Assembly: GCA_028817755.1 (NCBI GenBank)
Contig: JAPPPA010000202.1
Coordinates: forward strand, 1-8,014
Source of the DNA: Gammaproteobacteria bacterium
GTDB taxonomy: Bacteria; Pseudomonadota; Gammaproteobacteria; JAPPPA01
Length of the DNA: 8,014 nt
Direction of reading: 5' to 3'
Program-made: the position numbers and the translations under genes
Notes under the pieces: model-generated
Told to the model about the DNA's origin: nothing
What the model saw: only the letters and a program-made list of their open reading frames with translations
Databases searched by the model: none
In this document: piece by piece, positions 1 through 6,909 of the stretch
How positions within the stretch are numbered: position 1 is the first letter of the stretch
Layout of the letters: each line of letters opens with the position of its first letter

Positions 1-588
1 GACTTATACGCCAGCCAGAACAACTGGAACAGCGCCCTTAAGTCTTACGAAACCGCGCTACGCCTAGACGACAACTACTTTATGACGTGGTTGGACCGTG
101 GCATTGCGCGTGCAGAGCTGAAACAAAACCAAGCCGCCACCGGCGATCTAAAACGCAGCCTAGAATTATTACCAACCGCACCCGGCCACTACTATTTAGG
201 CCTTGTATCAGAACGCCAAGGAAATGCTGAAGCAGCCATTCAAAACTACCAAGCTGCATCACAATCAGACAGCGAACATGGCAACAAAGCCAAAGCCGCC
301 GTCGTACGCTTAGACCTGCCACGCAATCCTGCAAAATATCTAAAAGTAGCTGGCAGTTTGAGCTACCAAGGCGAGCTCATTCTGACCTTGAACAACCCTA
401 ACGATGTTGCAGTACGTAACGTGGTAGTAAACGTGAGTGACGGCCAACGCAGCTGGAAACAACCGTTCCGCAGCACCGTAGCCAGCGGTGAGCAAGCCCA
501 ACGCCGCACCGGCCTTGGGCCTTGGAGCCCGGAAGCCGCTCAAGGCTTACGCGTACAAATCATCAGCGCCGAAGTTGCAGGCAACTAG
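1..588 (+). CDS. C-terminal part of a TPR protein, probably an M48-family periplasmic metalloprotease (5' end outside window)
   Basis: The frame is open from base 1 and ends at TAG 586-588, giving 195 residues of a longer protein. Residues 1-90 or so read as about three tetratricopeptide repeats: helix pairs with the usual small and aromatic spacing, for example SALKSYETALRLDDNYF, then a repeat ending in LKRSLELLPT, then YYLGLVSERQGNAEAAIQNY. After a linker containing LDLPRNPAKYL, residues 110-195 are beta-rich (LILTLNNPNDVAVRNVVVNV, then TGLGPWSPE) and resemble a small beta-sandwich of the FxLYD kind. From memory of the family, this order of TPRs, an LDLP-NP linker and a TGLGP-containing beta domain is the tail of lipoprotein-type M48 (Ste24p/BepA-like) metalloproteases of gammaproteobacteria, which act in envelope quality control. 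The HExxH protease domain would lie upstream of the window, so catalytic function cannot be confirmed here. It could instead be a non-enzymatic TPR protein. The gene converges on the DUF4442 gene and shares its terminator. Confidence 0.6.
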   Translation, partial: DLYASQNNWNSALKSYETALRLDDNYFMTWLDRGIARAELKQNQAATGDLKRSLELLPTAPGHYYLGLVSERQGNAEAAIQNYQAASQSDSEHGNKAKAAVVRLDLPRNPAKYLKVAGSLSYQGELILTLNNPNDVAVRNVVVNVSDGQRSWKQPFRSTVASGEQAQRRTGLGPWSPEAAQGLRVQIISAEVAGN

Positions 589-595
589 CAGACAC

Positions 596-630
596 AAAAA
601 AAGCGTTTGGGCACAGCCCAAACGCTTTTC
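596..630. terminator. Bidirectional intrinsic terminator
   Basis: A perfect 12-bp stem (601-612 with 616-627) with a 3-nt ACA loop is extended by two A-T pairs from the flanking tracts. On the plus strand the stem runs into TTTTCTT, ending the TPR gene that stops at 588. On the minus strand it is followed by seven Ts (complement of A596-A602), ending the five-gene operon whose last stop is at 702. Its place between two convergent genes fits use in both directions. Confidence 0.9.
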
Positions 631-701
631 TTACATCTGAGGGATAAGCAAGCAGCACTAAAACAATTGCTGCCGCTTACCGACACCGCGTCGTTAACGG
701 A

Positions 702-1199
702 TTAAGAGCGGCGCGCTGGCGTCCAAGCCCAAACCATTTGCACGGTAATCGGTTCTTTACCGTCGTCGTCTGTCACTTTACAAGCCACGTCTACTTCGCC
801 TTTTGGCGTGGTTTTAATCAGCTCGATTTGCTCTGGTGTTAGCCATGCTTCTGCACGCATATCGCCTTTGGCGCGTTTTAGGTAGTTCACGGTCATGGTT
901 TTGATCACTGGAATAGAGTCGCCACCCAAGTTCAAACCCACTAAAGAGCCAGTTGCACTTTCAGCAATCAAAGCCATTGCCACAGCGTGCACACCACCAA
1001 TGTGGTTTTGGATTTTGCGGCGGTTTTTGATGTAAACCACAGTGCGCTCAGTACTGACTTCTTCAAACTTCAGGCTAGCCGTACCAAAAAACTTAACTGC
1101 AGTGCCAAAAACCACTGAAAACGCCTTTGGACGTGCCTTTTCTGGCAATACCGACATGCCATCTAGAATTTTTAACAGGGTACTCTTTGATTGAGCCAT
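702..1199 (-). CDS. DUF4442 hotdog-fold protein, putative thioesterase
   Basis: This 165-residue protein matches the size and layout of DUF4442 proteins, a branch of the hotdog superfamily that includes acyl-CoA thioesterases of the PaaI/YbdB type. The central helix signature is visible at residues 65-84 (NHIGGVHAVAMALIAESATG). N65 and H66 precede the helix, and E80 sits where PaaI-like enzymes carry the catalytic Asp or Glu. Beta strands follow (MTVNYLKRAKGDMRAEAWL, then VDVACKVTDDDG and ITVQMVWAW). There is no signal peptide or membrane segment, so it is probably cytoplasmic. The ATG at 1199 is supported by a Shine-Dalgarno TAGGA at 1210-1206 with six bases of spacing. It lies 43 nt downstream of tsaB on the same strand and is the last gene before the 596-630 terminator. 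Thioesterase activity is inferred from fold only; the substrate is unknown. Confidence 0.85.
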   Translation of the reverse strand: MAQSKSTLLKILDGMSVLPEKARPKAFSVVFGTAVKFFGTASLKFEEVSTERTVVYIKNRRKIQNHIGGVHAVAMALIAESATGSLVGLNLGGDSIPVIKTMTVNYLKRAKGDMRAEAWLTPEQIELIKTTPKGEVDVACKVTDDDGKEPITVQMVWAWTPARRS

Positions 1200-1205
1200 G
1201 ATGAT

Positions 1206-1210
1206 TCCTA
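1206..1210 (-). promoter_or_regulatory. Shine-Dalgarno site of the DUF4442 gene
   Basis: The minus strand reads TAGGA, six bases ahead of the ATG at 1199. It is one of the clearest ribosome binding sites in the operon and fixes the start of the DUF4442 gene, which unlike its upstream neighbours is not overlapped or closely abutted by the preceding gene. Confidence 0.7.
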
Positions 1211-1242
1211 CTTAAGATTGATCGAGCGCGGCTGGGCCGTGC

Positions 1243-1962
1243 TTAAATTTTAGATTTGGGTTTTCCCTTGGGCTTCTGAGCAACGTTGTCGCGTAAATAA
1301 ACCGGTTGTAGCTGCTCTGCCGCAACCACTTCACCGGCGGCATATGCCGTTTGCGCCAACGCCAATACATCGGTCGCATCAGGCAACCAGCCTAAGCCAC
1401 GCTCGTCTGCCAATAAGCAAGACTGAGCATGACGATAAAACTCAGGGTACGAAGCCCAACCGTCACTCACTGGCAAAAACCGGTCAGCGTCAGTTGTAAT
1501 CGGCGGCAATTCTACGTCTTCCGGCCGCAAAACGGATTCGTGTATTAGCCGAGCCTGTCCTGCCGCTTCTACCAAACATTGGCCCCAATACAGTTCGCCC
1601 ATGCGGGCGTCGAAGGCAACCAAATGGTTTTTCTCACCAGTTTGGCGCCAAGCGCCATGCGCACAAGCGAGCAACGATGACACGGCTACCGCTGGCAATT
1701 CACTCGCCATCGCCAAACCTTGGGCGACGGCAATACCCATTCGCACGCCGGTAAATGCACCGGGCCCGCGACTAACGGACACGGCATTGAGGTCAGTCGC
1801 TTTAACACCGGCCTCGGCAAGCAACTCCTGAACCCAAGGCAATAACAACTCGCCATGCCGACGGGCAGCCAGCTCACGCCGATTAAGCACGTCGTTACCC
1901 ACTTGCAAAGCAACAGAGCAAGCATGAGTTGAGGTTTCAATCGCTAGAATCGAGGCGGTCAT
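1243..1962 (-). CDS. tsaB: tRNA threonylcarbamoyladenosine biosynthesis protein TsaB
   Basis: TsaB (YeaZ) is the non-catalytic ASKHA-fold partner of TsaD. With TsaC and TsaE it installs N6-threonylcarbamoyl-adenosine at position 37 of ANN-decoding tRNAs in the cytoplasm. The 239-residue protein shows the family marks: LAIETSTHACSVAL at residues 6-19 (phosphate-1-like motif), GPGAFTGVRMG at 67-77, DARMGELYWG at 118-127, and the C-terminal QPVYLRDNVA at 219-228. Length is close to E. coli TsaB. The last eleven residues (QKPKGKPKSKI) form a basic Lys/Pro tail beyond the conserved end. The ATG at 1962 overlaps the yoaA stop by 4 nt (ATGA), which suggests translational coupling; only a weak purine run (AAGAAAG) serves as ribosome binding site. 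The yoaA-tsaB order is the same in E. coli, which supports both identifications. Confidence 0.96.
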   Translation of the reverse strand: MTASILAIETSTHACSVALQVGNDVLNRRELAARRHGELLLPWVQELLAEAGVKATDLNAVSVSRGPGAFTGVRMGIAVAQGLAMASELPAVAVSSLLACAHGAWRQTGEKNHLVAFDARMGELYWGQCLVEAAGQARLIHESVLRPEDVELPPITTDADRFLPVSDGWASYPEFYRHAQSCLLADERGLGWLPDATDVLALAQTAYAAGEVVAAEQLQPVYLRDNVAQKPKGKPKSKI

Positions 1963-3965
1963 TGGCTTTCTTGTTGATCTCGTTGAGCCAGAAACAGGCA
2001 GGCTTCTTCTGGGTCATTGGTTTGTGGCATGGGCGGCAGGCTATCAATAAAACGCTGGCCGTAACGCTTAGTACGCAAACGGGGGTCACCCAGCACCAAG
2101 ACACCATAGTCTGAAACATCACGAATCAAGCGCCCTGCGCCCTGCTTCAAGTTAATGACCGCTTGCGGCAACTGCCAATCCATGAACGCATTGCCGGTTT
2201 GGTTCATCGCCGCGATACGAGCCGAGGTAACCGGGTCACCGGGCGAGGCAAACGGTAAGCGATCAATCACTACCACTGACAAGGCTTGGCCTTGAACGTC
2301 CACACCTTCCCAGAAGGTTTGCGTGGCAAGCAACCAAGCGTTACCGCGCTCAACAAATTCATCGACAAGGTTACGAGGCGCCTGTTCGCCTTGCACCAAA
2401 ATGCGGTCACTATGCGCTTCTCGCAACATACGAGCCGCGGTGTTCAGCGCCCTATAACTAGTGAACAGCAAGAAGGCACCGCCTTTGGCCGCTTCTAATA
2501 CCGGCAACACTCGCTCAATCAGTGCCTCGGTGGCTTCGTCACCTGGTCGCTCCGGAATACCATCCGGTAAATACAGCAAGCTGTTATTGGCGTAATCAAA
2601 TGGGCTTTGCAAGCTTAAGCTAGACGCTTCTGGCAAACCGAGTTGCTGCTTAATATGTGTGAAGTCCCCTGCCACCGATAGCGTGGCCGAGCTAAAGACC
2701 CATGCTGCGGGCAAGGAAAAGACTTTTTCAGCTAAGGGCTTGGATACATCTAACGGTGTGCTGTGCAGAGCAAAACCGCGCCCGCGGGTTTCGAACCAAT
2801 GTACGTCTTCGCTGCCTTCTTCCAACTCAAGTTGGGGCGACGTTTCTTCGGTAGAGCGCAAACGATTCAGCGAACGCAGCAAATCACCCGCACGTTCATA
2901 GGCATTAGCAATGCCGGGCGAGCGCTCTTTAATTTGTTTCAAATAGCCTTTGATACGCCCCAAGGTGCCAATCAGTTCGTTACGCGCATCTTTAACGCTA
3001 TCCGGTGGTTGCACCCAAACACCACGTACATCTTGATCACCTAGCGCCAAGCGAAAATCGGCTGTCACTTTTTCCAACGCAGTCAGGTGACGCATTAACA
3101 GCGGATCTTGCTCGCCTAGCTCACTTTGTTCGCGGCGCGCATCATCCACCAAATTACGGATTTGGCGAGCACTGGTAGATACACCAAAGAACTTACCGGC
3201 AATCTCCGGCAGCTGGTGGGCCTCATCCACGATAACCGTGTCGGCATTGGGCAAGAGTTCTCCAAAGCCTTCGTCTTTTAAAGCGAAGTCAGCTAACAGT
3301 AGATAGTGATTCACGACCACCAAGTTCGCATCCATCGCACGTTGCCGCGCTTGCGAAACAAAGCAACCGTCCCACTGTGGGCACTGCTGGCCCAAACAGT
3401 TTTCGTTAGTCGAGGTGACTTTGCTCCAATGCGCCCAACCGGTCATATTTTTTGAGTCTGGCGCTTTGGGCGCAGAAGCAATGTCGCCATCCACAGTGCT
3501 GCGTGACCATGTTTTCAGCTTGTGAATATAAGCATGATCTACCGGCGTAATGTCATAGCCATCATTAGCCGTATCTAAACGATGAACACAAAGGTAATTG
3601 GCGCGGCCTTTCAGTAAAGCGACATCAAAATCGGAATTAAGTATTTTCTTAACCCGCGGCAGGTCACGCAGAAACAACTGGTCCTGCAGCGCCTTAGTGC
3701 CGGTAGAAACAATGACCTTTTCGCCATGTAGTAAAGCCGGCACTAAATACGCCCAGGTTTTACCTGTGCCTGTGCCTGCTTCGGCTAGTAGTTGGCCACC
3801 TTGTATTACAGCATCAGCGACGGCCGCTGCCATCTCTTGTTGCGCTTCACGGGCTTGAAAGCCGTCTATTGCCTCAGCAAAGACGCCCTCATTCCCTAAT
3901 AACTCGGAGGTTTCTAGCGCTTGCGTAGACGCAAAATTAGAACCGGTTAGTGGCAAATTGCTCAA
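1959..3965 (-). CDS. yoaA: YoaA, XPD/DinG-family iron-sulfur ATP-dependent DNA helicase
   Basis: This is a superfamily 2 helicase of the XPD/Rad3-like group, 668 residues against about 636 in E. coli YoaA. Visible motifs in order: Walker A AGTGTGKT at 63-70; STGTKALQDQL at 87-97; four cysteines C126, C190, C195 and C201 forming the 4Fe-4S site (NYLCVHRL and NCLGQQCPQWDGCF); VVVNHYLLLAD at 216-226; Walker B box DEAH at 247-250; the second RecA domain with FSSATLS and FWEGVDV; and motif VI QGAGRLIRD at 608-616. In E. coli YoaA unwinds DNA 5'-3', binds the clamp-loader subunit HolC and aids repair at stalled forks; that role is transferred by homology. Close sequence agreement with E. coli YoaA (LLKGRxNYLC, TSTNxNCLG) and the tsaB neighbour argue against paralogous DinG. 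The start is TTG at 3965: an in-frame TGA lies directly before it, an AGGG lies seven bases upstream, and no ATG occurs before residue 45. The gene begins 9 nt after the lipoprotein gene and overlaps tsaB by 4 nt. Confidence 0.95.
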   Translation of the reverse strand: MSNLPLTGSNFASTQALETSELLGNEGVFAEAIDGFQAREAQQEMAAAVADAVIQGGQLLAEAGTGTGKTWAYLVPALLHGEKVIVSTGTKALQDQLFLRDLPRVKKILNSDFDVALLKGRANYLCVHRLDTANDGYDITPVDHAYIHKLKTWSRSTVDGDIASAPKAPDSKNMTGWAHWSKVTSTNENCLGQQCPQWDGCFVSQARQRAMDANLVVVNHYLLLADFALKDEGFGELLPNADTVIVDEAHQLPEIAGKFFGVSTSARQIRNLVDDARREQSELGEQDPLLMRHLTALEKVTADFRLALGDQDVRGVWVQPPDSVKDARNELIGTLGRIKGYLKQIKERSPGIANAYERAGDLLRSLNRLRSTEETSPQLELEEGSEDVHWFETRGRGFALHSTPLDVSKPLAEKVFSLPAAWVFSSATLSVAGDFTHIKQQLGLPEASSLSLQSPFDYANNSLLYLPDGIPERPGDEATEALIERVLPVLEAAKGGAFLLFTSYRALNTAARMLREAHSDRILVQGEQAPRNLVDEFVERGNAWLLATQTFWEGVDVQGQALSVVVIDRLPFASPGDPVTSARIAAMNQTGNAFMDWQLPQAVINLKQGAGRLIRDVSDYGVLVLGDPRLRTKRYGQRFIDSLPPMPQTNDPEEACLFLAQRDQQESQ

Positions 3966-3970
3966 TCAAG

Positions 3971-3976
3971 CACCCT
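3971..3976 (-). promoter_or_regulatory. Shine-Dalgarno site deciding the TTG start of yoaA
   Basis: The minus strand reads AGGGTG here, overlapping the TAG stop of the preceding lipoprotein gene. AGGG lies seven bases before the TTG at 3965. Because the codon just upstream of that TTG is an in-frame TGA, this site and the TTG form the only good start arrangement for yoaA. Confidence 0.6.
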
Positions 3977-4472
3977 AAAATTGATGCCCAGTTTGAGTCG
4001 GGCGCAATTGGTCTAGTAACCATTGATTTAGCCAATCTAGCCAGTAACCGACACGCTCACCACTCGCCGCAGTCACCAAGCTATTAGCTTTTTCAGAAAG
4101 GCGATTTGCAGCTGCATAGTCACCCTGCGCAGCACGTAAGCCCGCTAAGCGATACCACAACACAGGCGATCTAGGCGCCAAACGCAAAGCACGTTCTAGC
4201 GCAGCTGCACTGGCACCCATACGACCGCCTTCATAGTGGTTATCTGCTTCTTCAAGCAAGCCACGCGGCGCCGGGCCTAGATTTAAATCTTCAGCATAGC
4301 TTTGCTGAAATGGTGGCCATTCATAAGGCGGCAAATCAGCCCAAGGGTTTTGCTGGTGACCCGCTTGCCCCTGCGGGCCGCCAAAGTTCACACAGGCAGA
4401 TAAGCCAAACACCATCAGCAAAATGACAACACTCTTAAAACGCGACAGCGGTGTTGCTAGCTTGTTATTCAT
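3975..4472 (-). CDS. lpoP: LpoP-like TPR lipoprotein, putative activator of PBP1b
   Basis: The 165-residue product has a lipoprotein signal peptide: basic start, hydrophobic core at 13-24 (KSVVILLMVFGL) and lipobox LSAC with the modified Cys at 27. The residue after it is Val, not Asp, so outer-membrane sorting is expected. A Pro/aromatic-rich linker follows (NPWADLPPYEWPPF, 42-55), then two TPR-like helix pairs at about 70-102 and 104-136 (GASAAALERALRLAPRSPV; LAGLRAAQGDYAAANRLSEK) and a Trp-rich terminal helix (GYWLDWLNQWLLDQL). In Pseudomonas aeruginosa the PBP1b activator LpoP is a TPR lipoprotein encoded beside the PBP1b gene; this gene has that architecture and position, so LpoP function is a well-founded inference, though not proven by sequence alone. 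Its ATG overlaps the mrcB stop by one base (TAATG) with no obvious Shine-Dalgarno, pointing to translational coupling. The alternative is a generic TPR lipoprotein. Confidence 0.8.
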   Translation of the reverse strand: MNNKLATPLSRFKSVVILLMVFGLSACVNFGGPQGQAGHQQNPWADLPPYEWPPFQQSYAEDLNLGPAPRGLLEEADNHYEGGRMGASAAALERALRLAPRSPVLWYRLAGLRAAQGDYAAANRLSEKANSLVTAASGERVGYWLDWLNQWLLDQLRPTQTGHQF

Positions 4473-6799
4473 TATTCAAACCAGTTAAAAATTCGTTTCA
4501 GCAAGCCCGGCGAGTCTTTCTGCATGCAGCTATCCTCTTCCAAAGGCAGGCGATTACTTAGGAATGGTACTCGTGTGGTGTTAGCGCAGCCATCTGCAAG
4601 CGCCCCAGTGTCAGGATTCACCGCGTGCCACTCGGCGCCGCTTGGCAAGCTTGCCACAATCGGCTCTAACGCCACCTGGCTCATGGCCTCGGCCCAGACA
4701 CGTAAGGCTCCAGAAGCACCGGTCAGCCCTGCCGACTTGTTATCGTCACGCCCAACCCACACAACGCCCAACATGTTGCCACCAAAACCGGCAAACCAGC
4801 CATCGCGTAGGTCATTTGTGGTGCCGGTTTTGCCCGCCAAACCACTCACCTCGGGCAATAACCAGCCCAAGGCACGCGCCGAACCACGCTCAACTGTTTG
4901 CTGCAAATTCCAACGTAACAGTGCCGCAACGGGTGTCGACATGGCCTGTTCAACATCTAAAGGATAACGCTGTAGCGGCGCGCCAACGGCATCACGCACT
5001 TCGCGAATAGCGCTGAGGTCACGCTGATAACCGCCTGCAGATATCGGCTGGTACAAACTCGCGACTTCTAAGGGTGACAACTCCAAGGCGCCCAGTAGCA
5101 GCGATGGATATGGCTCTGGATCATGCGCTAAGCCAAGCTGGCGTAATTGTGCAATAACCGCCGGCACACCAATCGTCATACCCAAATCGACTGTGGCGGC
5201 GTTTAGCGAGCGAACCAAAATATCGTAGAGCGGGATTTCTCCCCAATAACGCTCGCTATAGTTTTTCGGCGTCCATTCACGGCCATCGTCGAGTTTTACC
5301 GTGACTTGCTCGTCATTTACGCGACTCGCCAAGGTAAAGCCTTCTGGCCCAGCTAACGCGGCGGCCACCACAGCAGGTTTAACCAAGGAGCCAATTGGGC
5401 GCTTGGCGGCCAATGCTCTATTAAAGCCATCGGCTCTTGGGTCTCGCCCACCGACAACGGCAAGTACTTCAGCCGTTTCTGTAGTGGTGAACACAGCCGC
5501 AGCTTGCAGGCTACCTACCGCCAAATTGCGTTCTTGCTCGAGTGCTTTCAAGCGCGTCTTAACTGAGTGTTCGGCAGCACGCTGAACCAGCGGATCAAAC
5601 GTCGTATAAATTCGCAGCCCTTCCGACTCTAAATCGGCACTACGGTAATCACGTTGTAGCTGCTGACGTACCAACTGAATAAACGCTGGATGGCGGCTAG
5701 TACCAATCACGGAACGTTCAACAATATCGATTGATTGTGCTTTGGCCTCTTCCACCTCTTGCGCCCAAGCCGGGCTCGTATCGGCCATTAACTCCAGCAC
5801 CGTATTACGGCGATTCAAGGCACGTTCTGGCGCACGGCGCGGGTTGTAATAAGAAGGCCCTTTGACCATACCTACTAGCAACGCTATTTCATGTAACGAT
5901 AACTCTTCCAATGGCGTTTGGAACCAGTACCAAGCAGCCAAACCAAAGCCGTGAATACTGCGCGCGCCGTCTTGGCCGAAATAAATTTCATTTAAGTAGG
6001 CTTCTAAAATTTCTTCTTTAGAAAAGTGCAGCTCTAGCAACAACGCCATCACGGCTTCGTTCGCTTTGCGCACTAAAGTACGGCGACTATCCAAAAAGAA
6101 GTTCTTTACCAGCTGCTGGGTAATGGTGCTGCCGCCCTGCGCATAACCACCGGCACGAACATTAGCCACGAACGCTCGGCCAATTGATTTCGGGTCAACA
6201 CCCCAATGATCGTAGAAGCGACGATCTTCGGTCGCGATTAAGGCGCTAATAAGTGCTTCTGGCACTTGATCCAAGCGCACCAAAATACGGTCTTCGCCAT
6301 GCGATGGATAAATCGAACCAATCAGTGCCGGGTCTAAACGCGCCAAGCTGGTGTTGCTACGGCTTACCGGATCAAATAGCGCGGCGATACGTCCGCCTTC
6401 AAAGCGAACCTTTAGCTCTCGGGCTGATTCATCGCCATCCCAAAAACGAAATGGGCGGCTGATTAAGTGAATATTGTCACCCGAAACTTTGAATTGCCCT
6501 GCCCGGCTCGGCTCGCTTACCCGTCGGTAACCGAGAATCGCCAGTTCTTTTGCCAACATCTCGCTAGAGATAGTGGCGCCCGGATACAACTCCATAGGTC
6601 GCGCATACACGCGCGCTGGTACCGACCATTTCTTGCCAGAGAATTCGCCTAAGACTTTTATATCTAACCAAGCCACCCATGCCACAGCGGCAATTACCAG
6701 TAGTAACGTGAGGCGACTAAATAAGTACCAAAGCTTTGATTTAATAGTGGTCTTTGCGCCGGCCTTTTTCGACGACCCCTGACCTTTTTTCTGACCCAT
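4472..6799 (-). CDS. mrcB: PBP1b, bifunctional class A penicillin-binding protein
   Basis: The enzyme polymerises lipid II into glycan strands (GT51 glycosyltransferase) and cross-links them (transpeptidase) at the periplasmic face of the inner membrane. With the ATG at 6799 it has 775 residues: a basic cytoplasmic tail, one membrane anchor at about 23-45 (LWYLFSRLTLLLVIAAVAWV), FSGKKWSVPARVYARP, a UB2H-like region at about 70-160 (LGYRRV), then GT51. The GT51 motifs are ATEDRRFYDHWG with catalytic E191, GGSTITQQLVKNFF, and RKANEAV with E248, at the same 57-residue spacing as E233/E290 of E. coli PBP1b. The transpeptidase has SLVK (S471, K474), SLN at 531-533 and KTGTTND from 657. Two cysteines near the end (C738, C758) could form a periplasmic disulfide. 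UB2H is the docking site for Lpo activators, which fits the downstream lpoP-like gene. An in-frame TTG at 6871 would add 24 residues unlike PBP N-termini and is rejected as the start. No clear Shine-Dalgarno precedes 6799. Confidence 0.96.
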   Translation of the reverse strand: MGQKKGQGSSKKAGAKTTIKSKLWYLFSRLTLLLVIAAVAWVAWLDIKVLGEFSGKKWSVPARVYARPMELYPGATISSEMLAKELAILGYRRVSEPSRAGQFKVSGDNIHLISRPFRFWDGDESARELKVRFEGGRIAALFDPVSRSNTSLARLDPALIGSIYPSHGEDRILVRLDQVPEALISALIATEDRRFYDHWGVDPKSIGRAFVANVRAGGYAQGGSTITQQLVKNFFLDSRRTLVRKANEAVMALLLELHFSKEEILEAYLNEIYFGQDGARSIHGFGLAAWYWFQTPLEELSLHEIALLVGMVKGPSYYNPRRAPERALNRRNTVLELMADTSPAWAQEVEEAKAQSIDIVERSVIGTSRHPAFIQLVRQQLQRDYRSADLESEGLRIYTTFDPLVQRAAEHSVKTRLKALEQERNLAVGSLQAAAVFTTTETAEVLAVVGGRDPRADGFNRALAAKRPIGSLVKPAVVAAALAGPEGFTLASRVNDEQVTVKLDDGREWTPKNYSERYWGEIPLYDILVRSLNAATVDLGMTIGVPAVIAQLRQLGLAHDPEPYPSLLLGALELSPLEVASLYQPISAGGYQRDLSAIREVRDAVGAPLQRYPLDVEQAMSTPVAALLRWNLQQTVERGSARALGWLLPEVSGLAGKTGTTNDLRDGWFAGFGGNMLGVVWVGRDDNKSAGLTGASGALRVWAEAMSQVALEPIVASLPSGAEWHAVNPDTGALADGCANTTRVPFLSNRLPLEEDSCMQKDSPGLLKRIFNWFE

Positions 6800-6837
6800 A
6801 AAAGGCAAACACTTGGCGTTATAAAAAATAGAGCCGC

Positions 6838-6846
6838 ATTCTAGCA
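6838..6846 (-). promoter_or_regulatory. Candidate extended -10 promoter for the mrcB operon
   Basis: The minus strand reads TGCTAGAAT, an extended -10 (TGn plus TAGAAT, five of six bases of the sigma70 consensus TATAAT). No good -35 is seen at 17-18 bases, which extended -10 promoters can tolerate. Transcription would begin near 6831, giving a leader of about 32 bases before the ATG at 6799 and excluding the upstream TTG at 6871 from the message. This is a prediction by eye only. Confidence 0.35.
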
Positions 6847-6881
6847 GCGGAATCGACCTAATCGCTTGCAATAAAGACAGC

Positions 6882-6909
6882 AGAACGCGAAACTGCGCGT
6901 TTTATTTTT
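6882..6909 (+). promoter_or_regulatory. Hairpin followed by T-rich run upstream of pckG (possible attenuator)
   Basis: AACGCG at 6884-6889 pairs perfectly with CGCGTT at 6896-6901 around a 6-nt loop, extendable by a G-T and an A-T pair, and is followed on the plus strand by TTATTTTTA. This has the form of a weak intrinsic terminator, but no plus-strand gene ends upstream because mrcB reads away from it. It may be an attenuator in the pckG leader, part of a promoter, or chance. The stem is short, so confidence is low. Confidence 0.35.

Noticed and set aside
80..543. Minus-strand open frames opposite the TPR gene
   Set aside because: The plus-strand frame shows clear TPR periodicity through this stretch; the minus-strand products look random.
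1937..2122. Short open frames on both strands across the yoaA-tsaB junction
   Set aside because: They overlap two well-recognised genes and have no supporting start signals or motifs.
4524..5010. Two overlapping plus-strand open frames opposite the mrcB 3' part
   Set aside because: Both are antisense to the PBP1b transpeptidase domain, and the translations are Ser/Pro/Arg/His-rich as expected of shadow frames.
6800..6871. N-terminal extension of PBP1b from TTG 6871
   Set aside because: It does not resemble a PBP1b N-terminus and overlaps the candidate promoter; the ATG at 6799 gives the expected cytoplasmic tail and membrane anchor.
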